Shown: positions 15,554-25,624 of the stretch, in pieces
Numbering within the stretch: the first letter of the stretch is position 1
Layout: every line of letters starts with the position of its first letter
DNA from: Brevundimonas sp. LM2
Lineage (GTDB): Bacteria > Pseudomonadota > Alphaproteobacteria > Caulobacterales > Caulobacteraceae
Length of the DNA stretch: 64,000 bases
NCBI RefSeq assembly: GCF_002002865.1
Contig: NZ_CP019508.1
Coordinates: forward strand, 2,646,501 to 2,710,500
Reading direction: 5' to 3'
Translations under genes and position numbers: made by a program
Notes under the pieces: model-generated
The model's input: the letters and a program-made list of their open reading frames with translations, nothing else
Told to the model about the DNA's origin: nothing
The model's database searches: none

Positions 15554-17365
15554 TTGAGGTCTCTGCGCTTCTCCCCCGTCCCGCTGAGCCTGGCCGCGAT
15601 CGCGGTCGGCGGCCTGTGGCTGGCCGGCGCGACCGTGGCCCATGCCGACCCACGCGCCGAGGTGCGCGGTGATCTGCCGGCCGATCTGCGCACCCGCCTG
15701 GTCCAGGCCATCGGCGAGACCGACGCGCCCCCGACCAACCGGTTCGACGCGCGTCGTCGGGCCCGGACGGCGATGGAGGCGGCCGAGGCCCTGCTGCGCT
15801 CCGAGGGCTATTACCAGCCGATGCTCGAGGATCTGGTCGAGGGCGAGGAGACGCCGGTCGCCATCGTCGACGTCCGGCCCGGCCCCCGCTTCGTCCTGGC
15901 GCCGGCGACGATCCAGTGGGTCGCCCCCCAACCCGAGGCCGGGGTCATCCGCACGGCCGAGGCGGAGCTGGACCTGACACCGGGCGATCCGGGCCGCGCC
16001 GCCGAAGTGATCGCCGCCGAGGGTCGCATCATCGCCAGCCTCAGCCGCGAGGGCTATCCCGATGCGGTGACCCAGCCCCGCCGCGTCGTCGTCGATCACG
16101 CCGCCCTGACGGTACAGCCCACCTTCAACATCAACTCCGGGTCCCTGGTCCGGCTGGACGGGGTGCGGGTCGAGACGCGCGGCCCGACCAATCCCGCCTG
16201 GGTCGCCGACCTCGCCCCCTGGCAGGAAGGCGCGCGCTACGATCCGGAGCTGGTCGCCGAGCTGGAGCTGCGGCTGCTGGAGACCGGCGTCTATGACGGG
16301 ATCGCCGTGGCCCTGACCGGGCCCGACCAGGCGACCCCCGACGGCAACCGCCCGATCGTCGTGACCCTGACCGACCGGCCGCGCCGCATCCTCGAGGCTG
16401 GTGCCTCCTTCTCGACCGCCGAGGGCTCGGGCATCGAGGGGCTGTGGACCTGGTACAACCGCTTCGGCCGCGCCGACACCCTGCGGTTCCAGGCGCGGAT
16501 CGCCACGATCGACAGCCGCATCGGGGCCGACCTGTCCCTGCCGCACTGGCGCACCCCGGGCCAGACCCTGGCCCTGTCCGCCGCCGTCGTGAACGAGGAC
16601 ACCGACGCCTATATCCGCACCGCGGGCGTCCTGTCCGCCGACCTGCGCCAGCGGCTGGGCAAGACCTCCTGGTACAGCTACGGCGTCGGCCTGGACGCGG
16701 GTCGCTACAGCGAGAACCGGTTCGACCCCGTCACCCAGGCCCCGGTCGCGCTCGACCGCGACCTGGCCATCCTGACCGGCCGGGCCAGCGCCTATATCGA
16801 CCGGTCGAACGACCCGCTGAATCCGACCCAGGGCTATCGCCTGACCGTCAACATCCAGCCGACCGCCGTGACCGGCGAGGACAACATCCTGTTCCTGCGC
16901 ACCGAGGCCCAGGTGACCGGCTACACGCCGCTCGACTCGCTGGCCAAGACGGTGGTCGCCGGGCGGCTGCGGCTGGGTTCGATCGTCGGCGGCGGCGAGA
17001 TCAGCGTCCCGTCGGACCGCCTGTTCTACTCCGGCGGCGGCGGCTCCGTGCGCGGCTACCAGTATCAGGGCGTCGGGCCGCGCCTGCCCGACAACACGCC
17101 GCGCGGCGGCATCTCCCTGTTCGAGGTCTCGGCCGAGGTGCGGCGCGACCTGGGCAACAATTTCGGGGCCGTGGCCTTCGTCGACGCCGGGGCCATCGGC
17201 TTCGACGAGGCTCCTGACTTCTCCAACCTGCGCTATTCCGTCGGCATCGGGGCGCGCTATAATCTGTCGTTCGGGCCGATCCGGGCCGACATCGCCATCC
17301 CGCTGGACAAGCGCGAGGGTGACGCCAGCTTCCAGGTCTATGTCAGCATCGGCCAGGCCTTTTGA
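15554..17365 (+). CDS. tamA: TamA, Omp85-family outer membrane assembly protein
   Basis: A 603-residue precursor with a signal peptide (cleavage near VAHA), about three N-terminal POTRA domains to roughly residue 280, and a C-terminal 16-stranded beta-barrel. Barrel signatures include GGGGSVRGYQYQGVGP, the conserved (V)RGY loop motif. TamA acts with TamB to insert outer-membrane proteins or move lipids between membranes. The TTG at 15554 is taken as start because AAGGA precedes it by about six bases and the signal peptide begins there; the nearby ATG is out of frame. The tamB start overlaps its stop. Confidence 0.88.
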   Translation: MRSLRFSPVPLSLAAIAVGGLWLAGATVAHADPRAEVRGDLPADLRTRLVQAIGETDAPPTNRFDARRRARTAMEAAEALLRSEGYYQPMLEDLVEGEETPVAIVDVRPGPRFVLAPATIQWVAPQPEAGVIRTAEAELDLTPGDPGRAAEVIAAEGRIIASLSREGYPDAVTQPRRVVVDHAALTVQPTFNINSGSLVRLDGVRVETRGPTNPAWVADLAPWQEGARYDPELVAELELRLLETGVYDGIAVALTGPDQATPDGNRPIVVTLTDRPRRILEAGASFSTAEGSGIEGLWTWYNRFGRADTLRFQARIATIDSRIGADLSLPHWRTPGQTLALSAAVVNEDTDAYIRTAGVLSADLRQRLGKTSWYSYGVGLDAGRYSENRFDPVTQAPVALDRDLAILTGRASAYIDRSNDPLNPTQGYRLTVNIQPTAVTGEDNILFLRTEAQVTGYTPLDSLAKTVVAGRLRLGSIVGGGEISVPSDRLFYSGGGGSVRGYQYQGVGPRLPDNTPRGGISLFEVSAEVRRDLGNNFGAVAFVDAGAIGFDEAPDFSNLRYSVGIGARYNLSFGPIRADIAIPLDKREGDASFQVYVSIGQAF

Positions 17366-20300
17366 CCGATCCGACCCCCGACACGCCCGAGGTCGAGACC
17401 CCGGCCAAGGCCGAGAAGCGCCGTCGCACGCGGCTGCAGGCCTTCGGCTTCTTCGCCGGCATGGTCGTGGCCGGCCTGGCCGCCCTGGCCCTGGTCCTGG
17501 CGGTCGGCGGCCGGATGTATCTGGTCTCCGGCCCCGGCCGCGACCTGGTCACCAGCTTCGTCGCCGGCAAGAAGATCAGCCGCTATGGCCGCATCAATGT
17601 CGAGGGCTTGTCGGGCGACCTGTTCGACGACTTCACCCTGGCTCGCGTCACCGTCACCGACGTGGACGGGGTTTGGCTGGAGGCGCGCAACGTCCGCGTC
17701 GACTGGGACTACTGGCCCCTGATCACCCGCCGCTTCCACGCCACCGACATCAGCGCCGAGACCATCCGCCTGCTGCGCCGCCCGACCCTGGACCCGCCCG
17801 ACGGCAAGCCGCCGCAGCCCAGCCCGATCAGCGTCGACATCGACCGCTTCTCGGCCAATGTCGAACTTCTGGAAGGCTTCTCCAAGGAATACGGCCGCTG
17901 GGGCCTGACCGGCGAGGCCCTGATCCCGCGGCGTGGCGACAAGACGGCGACCGTCAACGCCAACAGCCTGAACCGCCCCGGCGACTATTTGCGCATCAAG
18001 GGGACCTTCGGCGACCAGATCGACGCCCTGCGCCTGGATCTGCGCGCCAACGAGGCCCAGGGCGGTCCCCTGGCCGGTTCGCTCGGCTATTCCCCCGACC
18101 AGCCCTTCTCGGCCGTCGCCCTGGTCAATGGCGAGATCGTCAACGCCCGCGTCCGCACCGGCACCTTCACCCCCCTGACCATCCAGGGCCGTTACGGCGC
18201 GGCCGGCTCGCGCATCTCCGGCTATTTCGACTTCAGCGGCTCGGACCTGCTCGAGCCGTTCGTCCAGCGCATCGGCCGCACCGCCCGCTTCGGCTTCGCC
18301 TCCGTGCCCAGCCGCGATGACGAGGACGTTCAGGGGCTGGCCTGGCGGCTGGTCTCGGACAATCTGACCTCCAGCGCCCAGGGCCTGATCAACATCAAGA
18401 CCCAGGCGGTCGAGGATGCGGGCGTGGCCCTGACCGTCTCGACCGGCTCCTTGACGCGACTGGTTGGCACCCCGGTCGGGGCCGGGGCGACCTATTCCGG
18501 TGTCTTTAAAGGCGACGCCAGGATCTGGGGCCTGGACGGCGATGTCCGGCTGGCCAATGCCGACCTGGCCAGCTACGCCGCCGGCCTCGTGTCCGGCCCG
18601 CTCGACATCGCCGCCCGCGACGGCCGCTACGAACTGACCGGCGACCTGTCGGTGGCCGGGGGTCGCAGCGAGGGGATCGTCGGGGCCCTGCTAGGGGCCC
18701 GGCCGAGGGTCCAGTTCGCCGCCGCCCGCGCCCGGGACGGGGCCCTGTTGCTCGAACGTCTCGACGCGCGGGGTCAGGCCCTGACCCTGACCGGCTCGGG
18801 CGGTCGCAACCTGCTGGGCGGCCTGGGCTTCCGCGGCCGGGCCGAGATCACCGACGTCGGCCGCATCCGCCCCGGGGCCCGCGGCACCTTCGGCGGTCCG
18901 ATCCAGGCCTCGTCCGCCCGCGCCGGCGCGCCCTGGCGTCTGGCCTTCGACGGCCGCGCCGCGCGCCTGGTGACCGGCATGGCCGAGCTGGACCGGCTGC
19001 TGGGCCCCACGCCGCGCCTGCAGCTGGCCGGCGCGCTGAACGGCGGCCGGATCGAGGTCGAACAGGGTCTGCTGACCGGAGCCGCCGGGCGCGCGAGCGC
19101 CAAGGGCCTGATCGAGCCCGCGGGCCGGCTTCGGCTGGCCCTCGACTGGAACGCCCAGGGGCCGTTCGGCGTCGGCCCGGTGGCCATCGACGGGGCCATG
19201 AGCGGCAACGGGGCCCTGACCGGCACCCTGGCCCAGCCGCGCGCCGACCTGATCGCCAGCTTCGCCCGCGTCGCGGCCGGGCCCCTGACCCTGACCGACA
19301 GCCGTCTGGTCCTCAGCTTCCGCAAGGGCGCCAATGCCTCGGACGGCTCGGTCGTCCTGACCGCCGGCTCCAACTACGGCCCGGCCCGGGCGTCGGGCGA
19401 GTTCTTCCTCGGCGGCAACCGCCTGCGCCTGACCGACGTCGACCTGAACGCCGGCGGAATCACGGCCCAGGGGTCGCTGGCCCTGAACAACAACACGCCC
19501 TCGAGCGCCGACCTGACCTTCACGGCCCGCCCGGGGGCCTTCCTGACCTCCGGCACGGCCGACGGCCGCGTTCGCCTGACCGACGGGGCCGGCAGCGAGA
19601 GCGCCATCCTGGACGTCACCGGCAGAGACCTGCGCTTCGCCGGATCGCCGTACGTCATCCGTCGGATCGCGCTGGACGGACGCGGCACGCTGGAGCGCCT
19701 GCCCTTCACCGTCGTCGGCGACGTCGGCGGCCCGACGCCGGTCTCGTTCGACGGCAGCGGCGTCTACGCCCGCCGTGGCGAGGCTCAGAGCGTGACCCTG
19801 TCGGGCGACGGCCGCGTCCGCGAGATCGCCTTCGACACCCGCAGCCCGGCCGTGATCGCACTGGCCGGCGACGGCCGCGTGGTTCGCGTCGATCTGAACG
19901 TCGGCGGCGGGGTGCTGATGGGCGAGATGCGCCAGGACGCCGACGCCGCCGTGATCCAGGCCGATCTGACCAGCGTCGAGCTCGGCTCCCTCGCGCCCGA
20001 CCTGCGCGGACGGGTGACGGGTCGCGTCTCGCTGCGGGGCGCGGGCGACGATCTGTCCGGTTCGGCGAATGTCACCCTGGCCGGTCTGCGCAGCGTCGAC
20101 GCCCCGCGCGGCCTCTCGGTCGACGGTGCGGTCAATGCGACGCTCGTCAACAACACCCTGCGGATCCAGGCCAATGCCGCCGGCACCGACGCGGTCCAGG
20201 CCACGGCCGACGTCACCCTGCCGGTCGAGGCCTCGGCCGCCCCCTTGCGCCTGGCCGTCGCCCGCACCCGGCCGATGTCGGGCGAGGTCGTCGTCCAGGG

Positions 20301-21612
20301 CCAGATCCAGCCGATCTGGGACGTCTTCTTCGGCGGCGAACGGACCCTGGCCGGTCAGGTCGACGGTCGCGCCACCCTCAGCGGCACGCTGAACGCCCCC
20401 CTGATCAACGGGCGGCTGAACCTGGCCCAGGGACGATTCCGCGACAACGGCACGGGTCTGGTACTGAACGACGTCACCCTGGCCAGCCGGTTCGATGACA
20501 CCACGGCCCTGATCCAGACCTTCACCGCCACCGACGGCGGGGCCGGGCGGGTGTCGGGCGACGGCCGCATCGGCCTGCGCCAGGGCTCGGGCTCCAGCTT
20601 CGAACTGGCCCTGAGCAATTTCCAGATCATCGACAACGACATCGCCCAGGGACGGGCCTCGGGGCCCCTGACCGTCACCCGCGCCGCCGACGGCAATATC
20701 CAGCTGGCCGGCCAGATGATCATCGACGAGGCCCGGATCGAGGCCAATCCCCCCGGTGCCAACGGCGTCGTCGCCATGGATGTGGTCGAGATCAATCGCC
20801 CCGGCGGCGATCCCGTGCTCGAAGACGAGGACGCGGTCCATCGCGGGCCGCAGATCGGTCTCGACATCGCCCTACGCTCCCAGGGCGACAACGTCCGCGT
20901 CGTCGGGCGCGGCCTTAACGTCTCGCTCAGCGTCAATGCCCGGGTGCGCGGCACGGTGGCCCAGCCGCTGCTCGGCGGCCACGCCCGCATCGTGCGCGGC
21001 GACTATGAGTTCGCGGGCAAGCGGTTCGTGTTCGACGACCGGGGCTCCATCGCCCTGTCCACCGACCCCGCGGCGATCCGGCTGAACCTGACGGCGGTGC
21101 GCGAGGACCCGGCCCTGACCGCCACCATCCGGGTCACCGGCACCGCCGCCCTGCCGATCATCGAACTGACCTCCACGCCCCAGCTGCCCCAGGACGAGAT
21201 CCTGTCCCAGGTGCTGTTCGGGCGCTCCGCCTCCCAGCTGTCGCCGTTCGAGGCGGCCCAGCTGGCGGCGGGCGTCGCCTCCCTGGCCGGCGGCGGCGGC
21301 TTCGACGTCATCGGCAACCTGCGCGAGCTGGCCGGCCTCGACCGGCTGTCGTTCGGCGGCGAGGCCTCGGCCCTGACCGTCGCGGGGGGCCGCTACATCA
21401 CCGACGATGTCTATCTGGAGATCATCGGTGGCGGCGAAGAGGGCGCGACCGTCAACGTCGAGTGGCAGGTGCGCCGCAACCTGGCGATCAGCTCGGAGTT
21501 CGGCGGACAGGGCAACGCCACCCTGTCGATCCGCTGGCGCCGACAGTCCCGGGTCCCGGGCGCGGCCGCCGGCGACGACGACCGCCGCCCCAACAGCCGC
21601 GCCCGGCCCTGA
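17362..21612 (+). CDS. tamB: TamB, translocation and assembly module inner membrane protein
   Basis: A 1416-residue protein. One transmembrane helix lies at residues about 30-52 after a basic cytoplasmic tail. A very long repetitive beta-rich periplasmic region follows, with a C-terminal DUF490/TamB domain containing LPQDEILSQVLFGRSASQLSPFE. It is an AsmA-like bridge between membranes that works with TamA in outer-membrane protein assembly or lipid transport. The TTG start lies within the tamA stop (TTGA overlap), so translation is coupled. Length and domain order are typical. Confidence 0.9.
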   Translation: MTDPTPDTPEVETPAKAEKRRRTRLQAFGFFAGMVVAGLAALALVLAVGGRMYLVSGPGRDLVTSFVAGKKISRYGRINVEGLSGDLFDDFTLARVTVTDVDGVWLEARNVRVDWDYWPLITRRFHATDISAETIRLLRRPTLDPPDGKPPQPSPISVDIDRFSANVELLEGFSKEYGRWGLTGEALIPRRGDKTATVNANSLNRPGDYLRIKGTFGDQIDALRLDLRANEAQGGPLAGSLGYSPDQPFSAVALVNGEIVNARVRTGTFTPLTIQGRYGAAGSRISGYFDFSGSDLLEPFVQRIGRTARFGFASVPSRDDEDVQGLAWRLVSDNLTSSAQGLINIKTQAVEDAGVALTVSTGSLTRLVGTPVGAGATYSGVFKGDARIWGLDGDVRLANADLASYAAGLVSGPLDIAARDGRYELTGDLSVAGGRSEGIVGALLGARPRVQFAAARARDGALLLERLDARGQALTLTGSGGRNLLGGLGFRGRAEITDVGRIRPGARGTFGGPIQASSARAGAPWRLAFDGRAARLVTGMAELDRLLGPTPRLQLAGALNGGRIEVEQGLLTGAAGRASAKGLIEPAGRLRLALDWNAQGPFGVGPVAIDGAMSGNGALTGTLAQPRADLIASFARVAAGPLTLTDSRLVLSFRKGANASDGSVVLTAGSNYGPARASGEFFLGGNRLRLTDVDLNAGGITAQGSLALNNNTPSSADLTFTARPGAFLTSGTADGRVRLTDGAGSESAILDVTGRDLRFAGSPYVIRRIALDGRGTLERLPFTVVGDVGGPTPVSFDGSGVYARRGEAQSVTLSGDGRVREIAFDTRSPAVIALAGDGRVVRVDLNVGGGVLMGEMRQDADAAVIQADLTSVELGSLAPDLRGRVTGRVSLRGAGDDLSGSANVTLAGLRSVDAPRGLSVDGAVNATLVNNTLRIQANAAGTDAVQATADVTLPVEASAAPLRLAVARTRPMSGEVVVQGQIQPIWDVFFGGERTLAGQVDGRATLSGTLNAPLINGRLNLAQGRFRDNGTGLVLNDVTLASRFDDTTALIQTFTATDGGAGRVSGDGRIGLRQGSGSSFELALSNFQIIDNDIAQGRASGPLTVTRAADGNIQLAGQMIIDEARIEANPPGANGVVAMDVVEINRPGGDPVLEDEDAVHRGPQIGLDIALRSQGDNVRVVGRGLNVSLSVNARVRGTVAQPLLGGHARIVRGDYEFAGKRFVFDDRGSIALSTDPAAIRLNLTAVREDPALTATIRVTGTAALPIIELTSTPQLPQDEILSQVLFGRSASQLSPFEAAQLAAGVASLAGGGGFDVIGNLRELAGLDRLSFGGEASALTVAGGRYITDDVYLEIIGGGEEGATVNVEWQVRRNLAISSEFGGQGNATLSIRWRRQSRVPGAAAGDDDRRPNSRARP

Positions 21613-21673
21613 CGAAATGGGGTGAAGGCGCGGAAGCCTTCACCTTTTCGGTGGGCCCGGCTAAGGTCTGCCG

Positions 21674-22924
21674 ATGCGGATTCTTCAACAGGATCAGGCC
21701 GCCCTCGACCTGGTCGGGCGGGGGGCGGCGGTCCTGATCGATCGCGCCATCACCTGGTCGAACATCAACTCCGGCAGCGACCATGCCGAGGGCCTCGACA
21801 CGGTCCTGACCCGGCTGGAGGCTGAGGCGGGCCGCCTGCCGGCCGAAGTCACCCGGGTGCCGACCCAGGGCTTTTCCACCGTCGCCGACGACGGCACCGT
21901 CCGCCCCCAGGCCCGCGCCGACGCCCTGAAGGTCACCGCCCGGCCCGAGGCCCCGATCCAGGTCGTCCTGACCGGCCACTACGACACCGTCTATCCCGCC
22001 GACAGCCCGTTCCAGAGCGTCCGGACCCGGGCCGACGGGGCCCTGAACGGACCCGGCATCGCCGACATGAAGGGCGGCATCTCGGTCATGCTGGGCGCCC
22101 TGGCGGCGTTCGAGACCCACCCCGAGCGCCACGGCGTCGGCTGGACCGTCCTGCTGTCCCCGGACGAGGAGATCGGCTCGCCCGCCTCCGCCCCCCTGCT
22201 GGCCGAACTGGGCGGGCGCGGCCATGTCGGCATGACCTATGAGCCCGCCCTGGCTGACGGCACCCTGGCCGGGGCGCGCAAGGGCAGCGGAAACTTCCAC
22301 CTGATCGTCACCGGCCGCGCCGCCCACGCCGGCCGCGCCTTCGACCAGGGCCGCAACGCCGTCGCCGGGGCCGCCATGATCGCCGCTGCCCTGCACGGCC
22401 TGAACGGCCAGCGCGAGGGCGTCACCGTCAACGTCGCCCGGATCAGCGGCGGCGGGGCACTGAACGTCGTCGCCGACAGGGCCGTGGTCCGATTCAACGT
22501 CCGCGTCCCCGATGCCCAAGCCTCCGCCTGGATCACCGAGGCCGTCGCCGACCTCGCCGCCACGCCGCCGTTCGAGGGCCTGACCCTGGCCCTGCACGGC
22601 GGCATGACCCGCGCGCCCAAGCCGATGGACGCCTCCCAGACCGCCCTGTTCGAGGCCGTGCGCGAAACCGGCGCCCTGCTGGGCCAGGCCATCGCCTGGT
22701 CGCCGTCCGGCGGGGTCTGCGAGGGCAACAACCTGCACGCCGCCGGCCTGCCCAACATCGACACCTTGGGCGTGCGCGGCGGCCTGATCCACTCCCAGGA
22801 CGAGTTCGCCTGGCCCGAAAGCTTCGTCGAGCGCGCCCAGCTGTCCTGCCTGATGCTGTGCAAGATCGCCTCGGGCGAGATCGATGCGTTCGCGCTCAAG
22901 CGGCTGCGTCAGGAGACGATGTAA
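21674..22924 (+). CDS. M20-family metallopeptidase/deacylase coupled to astA
   Basis: A 416-residue M20 peptidase. LTGHYDTVYP supplies the first metal His/Asp pair, GPGIADMKGG the bridging Asp, SPDEEIGS the catalytic and ligand Glu pair, and GGLIHSQDEFA the C-terminal His. The dimerisation domain lies between. It resembles carboxypeptidase G2-like and ArgE/DapE-type amidohydrolases. Its stop overlaps the astA ATG (TAATG), so it belongs to the arginine succinyltransferase operon. A possible role is desuccinylation, replacing AstE, since no astE is visible nearby. This is inference. Confidence 0.83.
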   Translation: MRILQQDQAALDLVGRGAAVLIDRAITWSNINSGSDHAEGLDTVLTRLEAEAGRLPAEVTRVPTQGFSTVADDGTVRPQARADALKVTARPEAPIQVVLTGHYDTVYPADSPFQSVRTRADGALNGPGIADMKGGISVMLGALAAFETHPERHGVGWTVLLSPDEEIGSPASAPLLAELGGRGHVGMTYEPALADGTLAGARKGSGNFHLIVTGRAAHAGRAFDQGRNAVAGAAMIAAALHGLNGQREGVTVNVARISGGGALNVVADRAVVRFNVRVPDAQASAWITEAVADLAATPPFEGLTLALHGGMTRAPKPMDASQTALFEAVRETGALLGQAIAWSPSGGVCEGNNLHAAGLPNIDTLGVRGGLIHSQDEFAWPESFVERAQLSCLMLCKIASGEIDAFALKRLRQETM

Positions 22925-23931
22925 TGCTCGTCATCCGCCCCGCCGGTCCCGACGACCTCGACCATCTGCTGGAGCTGGCCATCTTGTCCGGCCCGGGCTT
23001 CACCAGCCTGCCCGAGGACCCGGACCAGCTGTCCGAACGCCTGGACCTCAGCCGCGACAGCTTCGCCGGCGCCCTCGACCCCCAGGCCCGCTGGTACACC
23101 CTGATGATGGAGGAGACCGACACCGGCGACGTCGACGGCATCGCCTCGGTCAAGGCGGCGGTCGGGCTGAACCGCCCCTTCTTCTCCTTCCGAGTGGTCA
23201 ACAACGCCTCGTCGTCGCCGTCGCTGAAGATCCGGCTCGAGCATCAGACCCTGCAGCTGGTCAACGAATGCACCGGCTGGTCCGAGGTCGGCTCCCTGTT
23301 CCTCAAGGCCGACCGGAGGAAGGGCGGGGCCGGCCGTCTGCTGTCGCAGTCTCGCTACATGCTGATCGGGGCCCAGCCCGACCTGTTCGCCGAGACCGTC
23401 CTGGCCGAGCTGCGTGGCGTCTTCACCCCCGACGGGGCCTGCCCCTTCTGGGACCATGTCGCGCACAAATTCTTCCCGATGGAGTTCGACCAGGCCGACA
23501 TGATGACCGGCTCGACCGACAAACAGTTCATCCTCGACCTCGCCCCCCGCCATCCGATCTATGTCGAACTGCTGCCCGAGGCCGCCCGCGCCGTGATCGG
23601 CAAGGTCCACCCCCAGGGCGTCGCCGCCATGGCCCTGCTGGAAAGCGAGGGTTTCCGTCCCAACGGCCTGATCGACATCTTCGACGCCGGCCCCACGGTC
23701 AGCTGCCCCCGCGACCATATCCGCACCGTCCGCGACGCGCGCCGTCTGACGGTCGAGATCGTTGATACGGTCGAGGCCGAACTGCCCTCCCTGGTCTCCA
23801 CCGACAGCGTCCAGGCTTTCCGCGCCGTCCGCGCCAGGGCCGCCATCGCCGGCGACACCGTCCACCTGACCCCCGAGGTCGCGGATGCCCTGAAGGTGCG
23901 GACGGGCGATGTCGTCAGGGTGAAGTCTTGA
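22924..23931 (+). CDS. astA: Arginine N-succinyltransferase
   Basis: A 335-residue AstA. It begins MLVIRPAGPDDLDHLLELA and contains EVGSLFLKADRR, WDHVAHKFFPMEFDQAD and KVHPQGVAAMALLESEGF, all family hallmarks. It transfers succinyl from succinyl-CoA to arginine, the first step of the ammonia-producing arginine succinyltransferase pathway. The start is the ATG overlapping the stop of the M20 gene. A palindromic repeat separates it from astD. Confidence 0.93.
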   Translation: MLVIRPAGPDDLDHLLELAILSGPGFTSLPEDPDQLSERLDLSRDSFAGALDPQARWYTLMMEETDTGDVDGIASVKAAVGLNRPFFSFRVVNNASSSPSLKIRLEHQTLQLVNECTGWSEVGSLFLKADRRKGGAGRLLSQSRYMLIGAQPDLFAETVLAELRGVFTPDGACPFWDHVAHKFFPMEFDQADMMTGSTDKQFILDLAPRHPIYVELLPEAARAVIGKVHPQGVAAMALLESEGFRPNGLIDIFDAGPTVSCPRDHIRTVRDARRLTVEIVDTVEAELPSLVSTDSVQAFRAVRARAAIAGDTVHLTPEVADALKVRTGDVVRVKS

Positions 23932-23956
23932 GCACTCCCGGGGTCGCAAACCAGAG

Positions 23957-24122
23957 CCCTTCCCCTGGAGGGGGAAGGGTTGGGATGGGGTGGAGGCACG
24001 CTGCTGCCGGTTCCCACGTTCACCCGGTCTCCGCGCGGATCGAAGAGAGACCGGGTGTCGAAGCCTCTCTTCAATCGGTTGCCTCCACCCCATCCCCGGC
24101 CCTTCCCCCTCCAGGGAAAGGG
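23957..24122. repeat. Palindromic repeat element, CCCTTCCCC family, copy 1
   Basis: Imperfect inverted arms of about 43 bases open with CCCTTCCCCTGGAGGGGGAAGG and close with its complement. The interior contains a second inverted pair (ACCCGGTCTC and GAGACCGGGT). It fills nearly all of the gap between astA and astD and has no coding potential. It shares end sequence and nested-hairpin design with the elements at 25625, 38139 and 40601, so it is probably a REP- or MITE-like element. Confidence 0.65.
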
Positions 24123-24142
24123 AGCAGCATCGTGAAACGATC

Positions 24143-25609
24143 ATGACTGACGGAAAACTCTACATCGACGGCCGTTGGACCGAGGGCTCCGGCGATGCCC
24201 TCGCCTCCTTCGATCCGGCCACCGAGGCTGCCGTCTGGCGTGGCCACGAAGCCTCGACCCAACAGGTCGGGGCCGCCGTCGAGGCCGCCCGCGCCGCCTT
24301 CCCCGACTGGGCCGACCGTCCCCGCGCCGACCGCATCGACGCGATGAAACGCTATCAGGCCGCGCTCAAGGCCCGCGCCCCCGCCTTCGCCGAGGCCATC
24401 AGCCGCGAAACCGGCAAGGCCCTGTGGGAGACCACCGCCGAACTGGGCTCCATGGCGGGCAAGGTCGACCTGTCGATCCGCGCCTATGACGAGCGCACCG
24501 GCGAGCGCACCGCTGAGACCGCCTTCGGCCACGCCACCCTGCGCCACCGCCCGCACGGCATGGCGGCGGTGCTGGGCCCGTTCAACTTCCCCGGCCACCT
24601 GCCCAATGGCCACATCGTCCCCGCCCTGCTGGCCGGCGACACCGTGGTCTTCAAGCCGTCGGAAGAGACGCCCCACACCGGCCAGCTGATGGCCGAATGC
24701 CTGCAGGAAGCCGGCCTGCCCGCCGGCGTGTTCAACCTGGTCCAGGGCGGCCGCGACGTCGGCGCCGCCCTCCTGGACCAGCCGATCGACGCCCTGATGT
24801 TCACCGGCTCGGGCGCGGCGGGGGCCCATTTCCGCAGGAAGTTCGCCGACGATCCCCACGTCATCCTGGCGCTGGAGCTCGGCGGCAACAATCCGCTGGT
24901 CGTTTGGGACGCCGCCGATGCCGAGGCCGTGGCCGGCCTCGTCGTTCAGTCCGCCTTCGTCACCACCGGCCAGCGATGCTCCTGCGCCCGCCGCCTGATC
25001 GTGCCCGAGGGCCCGGCGGGCGACGCGATCATCGCGGCCGTCGACGCCCTGGTCGAACGCCTGATCTTCGCCCCCTGGGACTCGACCCCCGAACCCTATG
25101 GCGGCCCCCTGATCTCGCAGCGCGCCGCCGAACAGGCCCTGGCCGCCCTGCAGCAGCGGATCAACATGGGAGCCAAGGTCATCCGCGCCTCGGGCCCCGT
25201 CGACAACCTGCCCGCCGCCTTCGTCAAGCCCGCGATCCTCGACGTCACCGGCGTCGACGTCCCCGACGAGGAAATGTTCGCCCCTTTCCTGTCCGTCACC
25301 CGCGTCCCGACCTTCGAGGCCGCCCTCGCCGCCGCCAACGCCACCCGCTACGGCCTGTCCGCCGGCCTGGTCAGCGACGACCCCGCGCACTGGGATCATT
25401 TCATCCGCCGCATTCGTGCTGGGGTGGTCAACTTCAACCGCCCGACCACCGGTGCCGCCGGCGACATGCCCTTCGGCGGCCTCGGCGCCAGCGGAAACCA
25501 CCGGCCGAGCGCCTACTACGCCGCCGACTACTGCGCCTATCCGGTCGCCAGCTTCGAGGCCGGGTCGGTCAAGAATATCGAGGGCGAGATCAAGGGGCTG
25601 CGGGCGTGA
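24143..25609 (+). CDS. astD: N-succinylglutamate 5-semialdehyde dehydrogenase
   Basis: A 488-residue aldehyde dehydrogenase. The catalytic Cys is in TTGQRCSCARR, the general-base Glu in LALELGGNNPLVV, and the NAD site in LGPFNFPGHLPNGH and TGSGAAG. The FNFPGHLPNGHIVPAL stretch and the overall length are typical of AstD. It oxidises succinylglutamate semialdehyde to succinylglutamate in arginine catabolism. The ATG at 24143 follows the repeat element by 20 bases with no strong ribosome-binding site, which is unusual. Confidence 0.92.
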   Translation: MTDGKLYIDGRWTEGSGDALASFDPATEAAVWRGHEASTQQVGAAVEAARAAFPDWADRPRADRIDAMKRYQAALKARAPAFAEAISRETGKALWETTAELGSMAGKVDLSIRAYDERTGERTAETAFGHATLRHRPHGMAAVLGPFNFPGHLPNGHIVPALLAGDTVVFKPSEETPHTGQLMAECLQEAGLPAGVFNLVQGGRDVGAALLDQPIDALMFTGSGAAGAHFRRKFADDPHVILALELGGNNPLVVWDAADAEAVAGLVVQSAFVTTGQRCSCARRLIVPEGPAGDAIIAAVDALVERLIFAPWDSTPEPYGGPLISQRAAEQALAALQQRINMGAKVIRASGPVDNLPAAFVKPAILDVTGVDVPDEEMFAPFLSVTRVPTFEAALAAANATRYGLSAGLVSDDPAHWDHFIRRIRAGVVNFNRPTTGAAGDMPFGGLGASGNHRPSAYYAADYCAYPVASFEAGSVKNIEGEIKGLRA

Positions 25610-25624
25610 TGGCGCACGGCGCCT

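Noticed and set aside
18691..20841. A 716-codon open frame on the strand opposite tamB
   Set aside because: It is the antisense shadow of a GC-rich gene: composition is Gly/Ala/Asp/Gln-rich with no domain, while the sense frame is a clear TamB.
23957..24122. CRISPR-like array because of repeated motifs
   Set aside because: The repeats are inverted arms of a single hairpin, not regularly spaced direct repeats with spacers; no cas genes are present.
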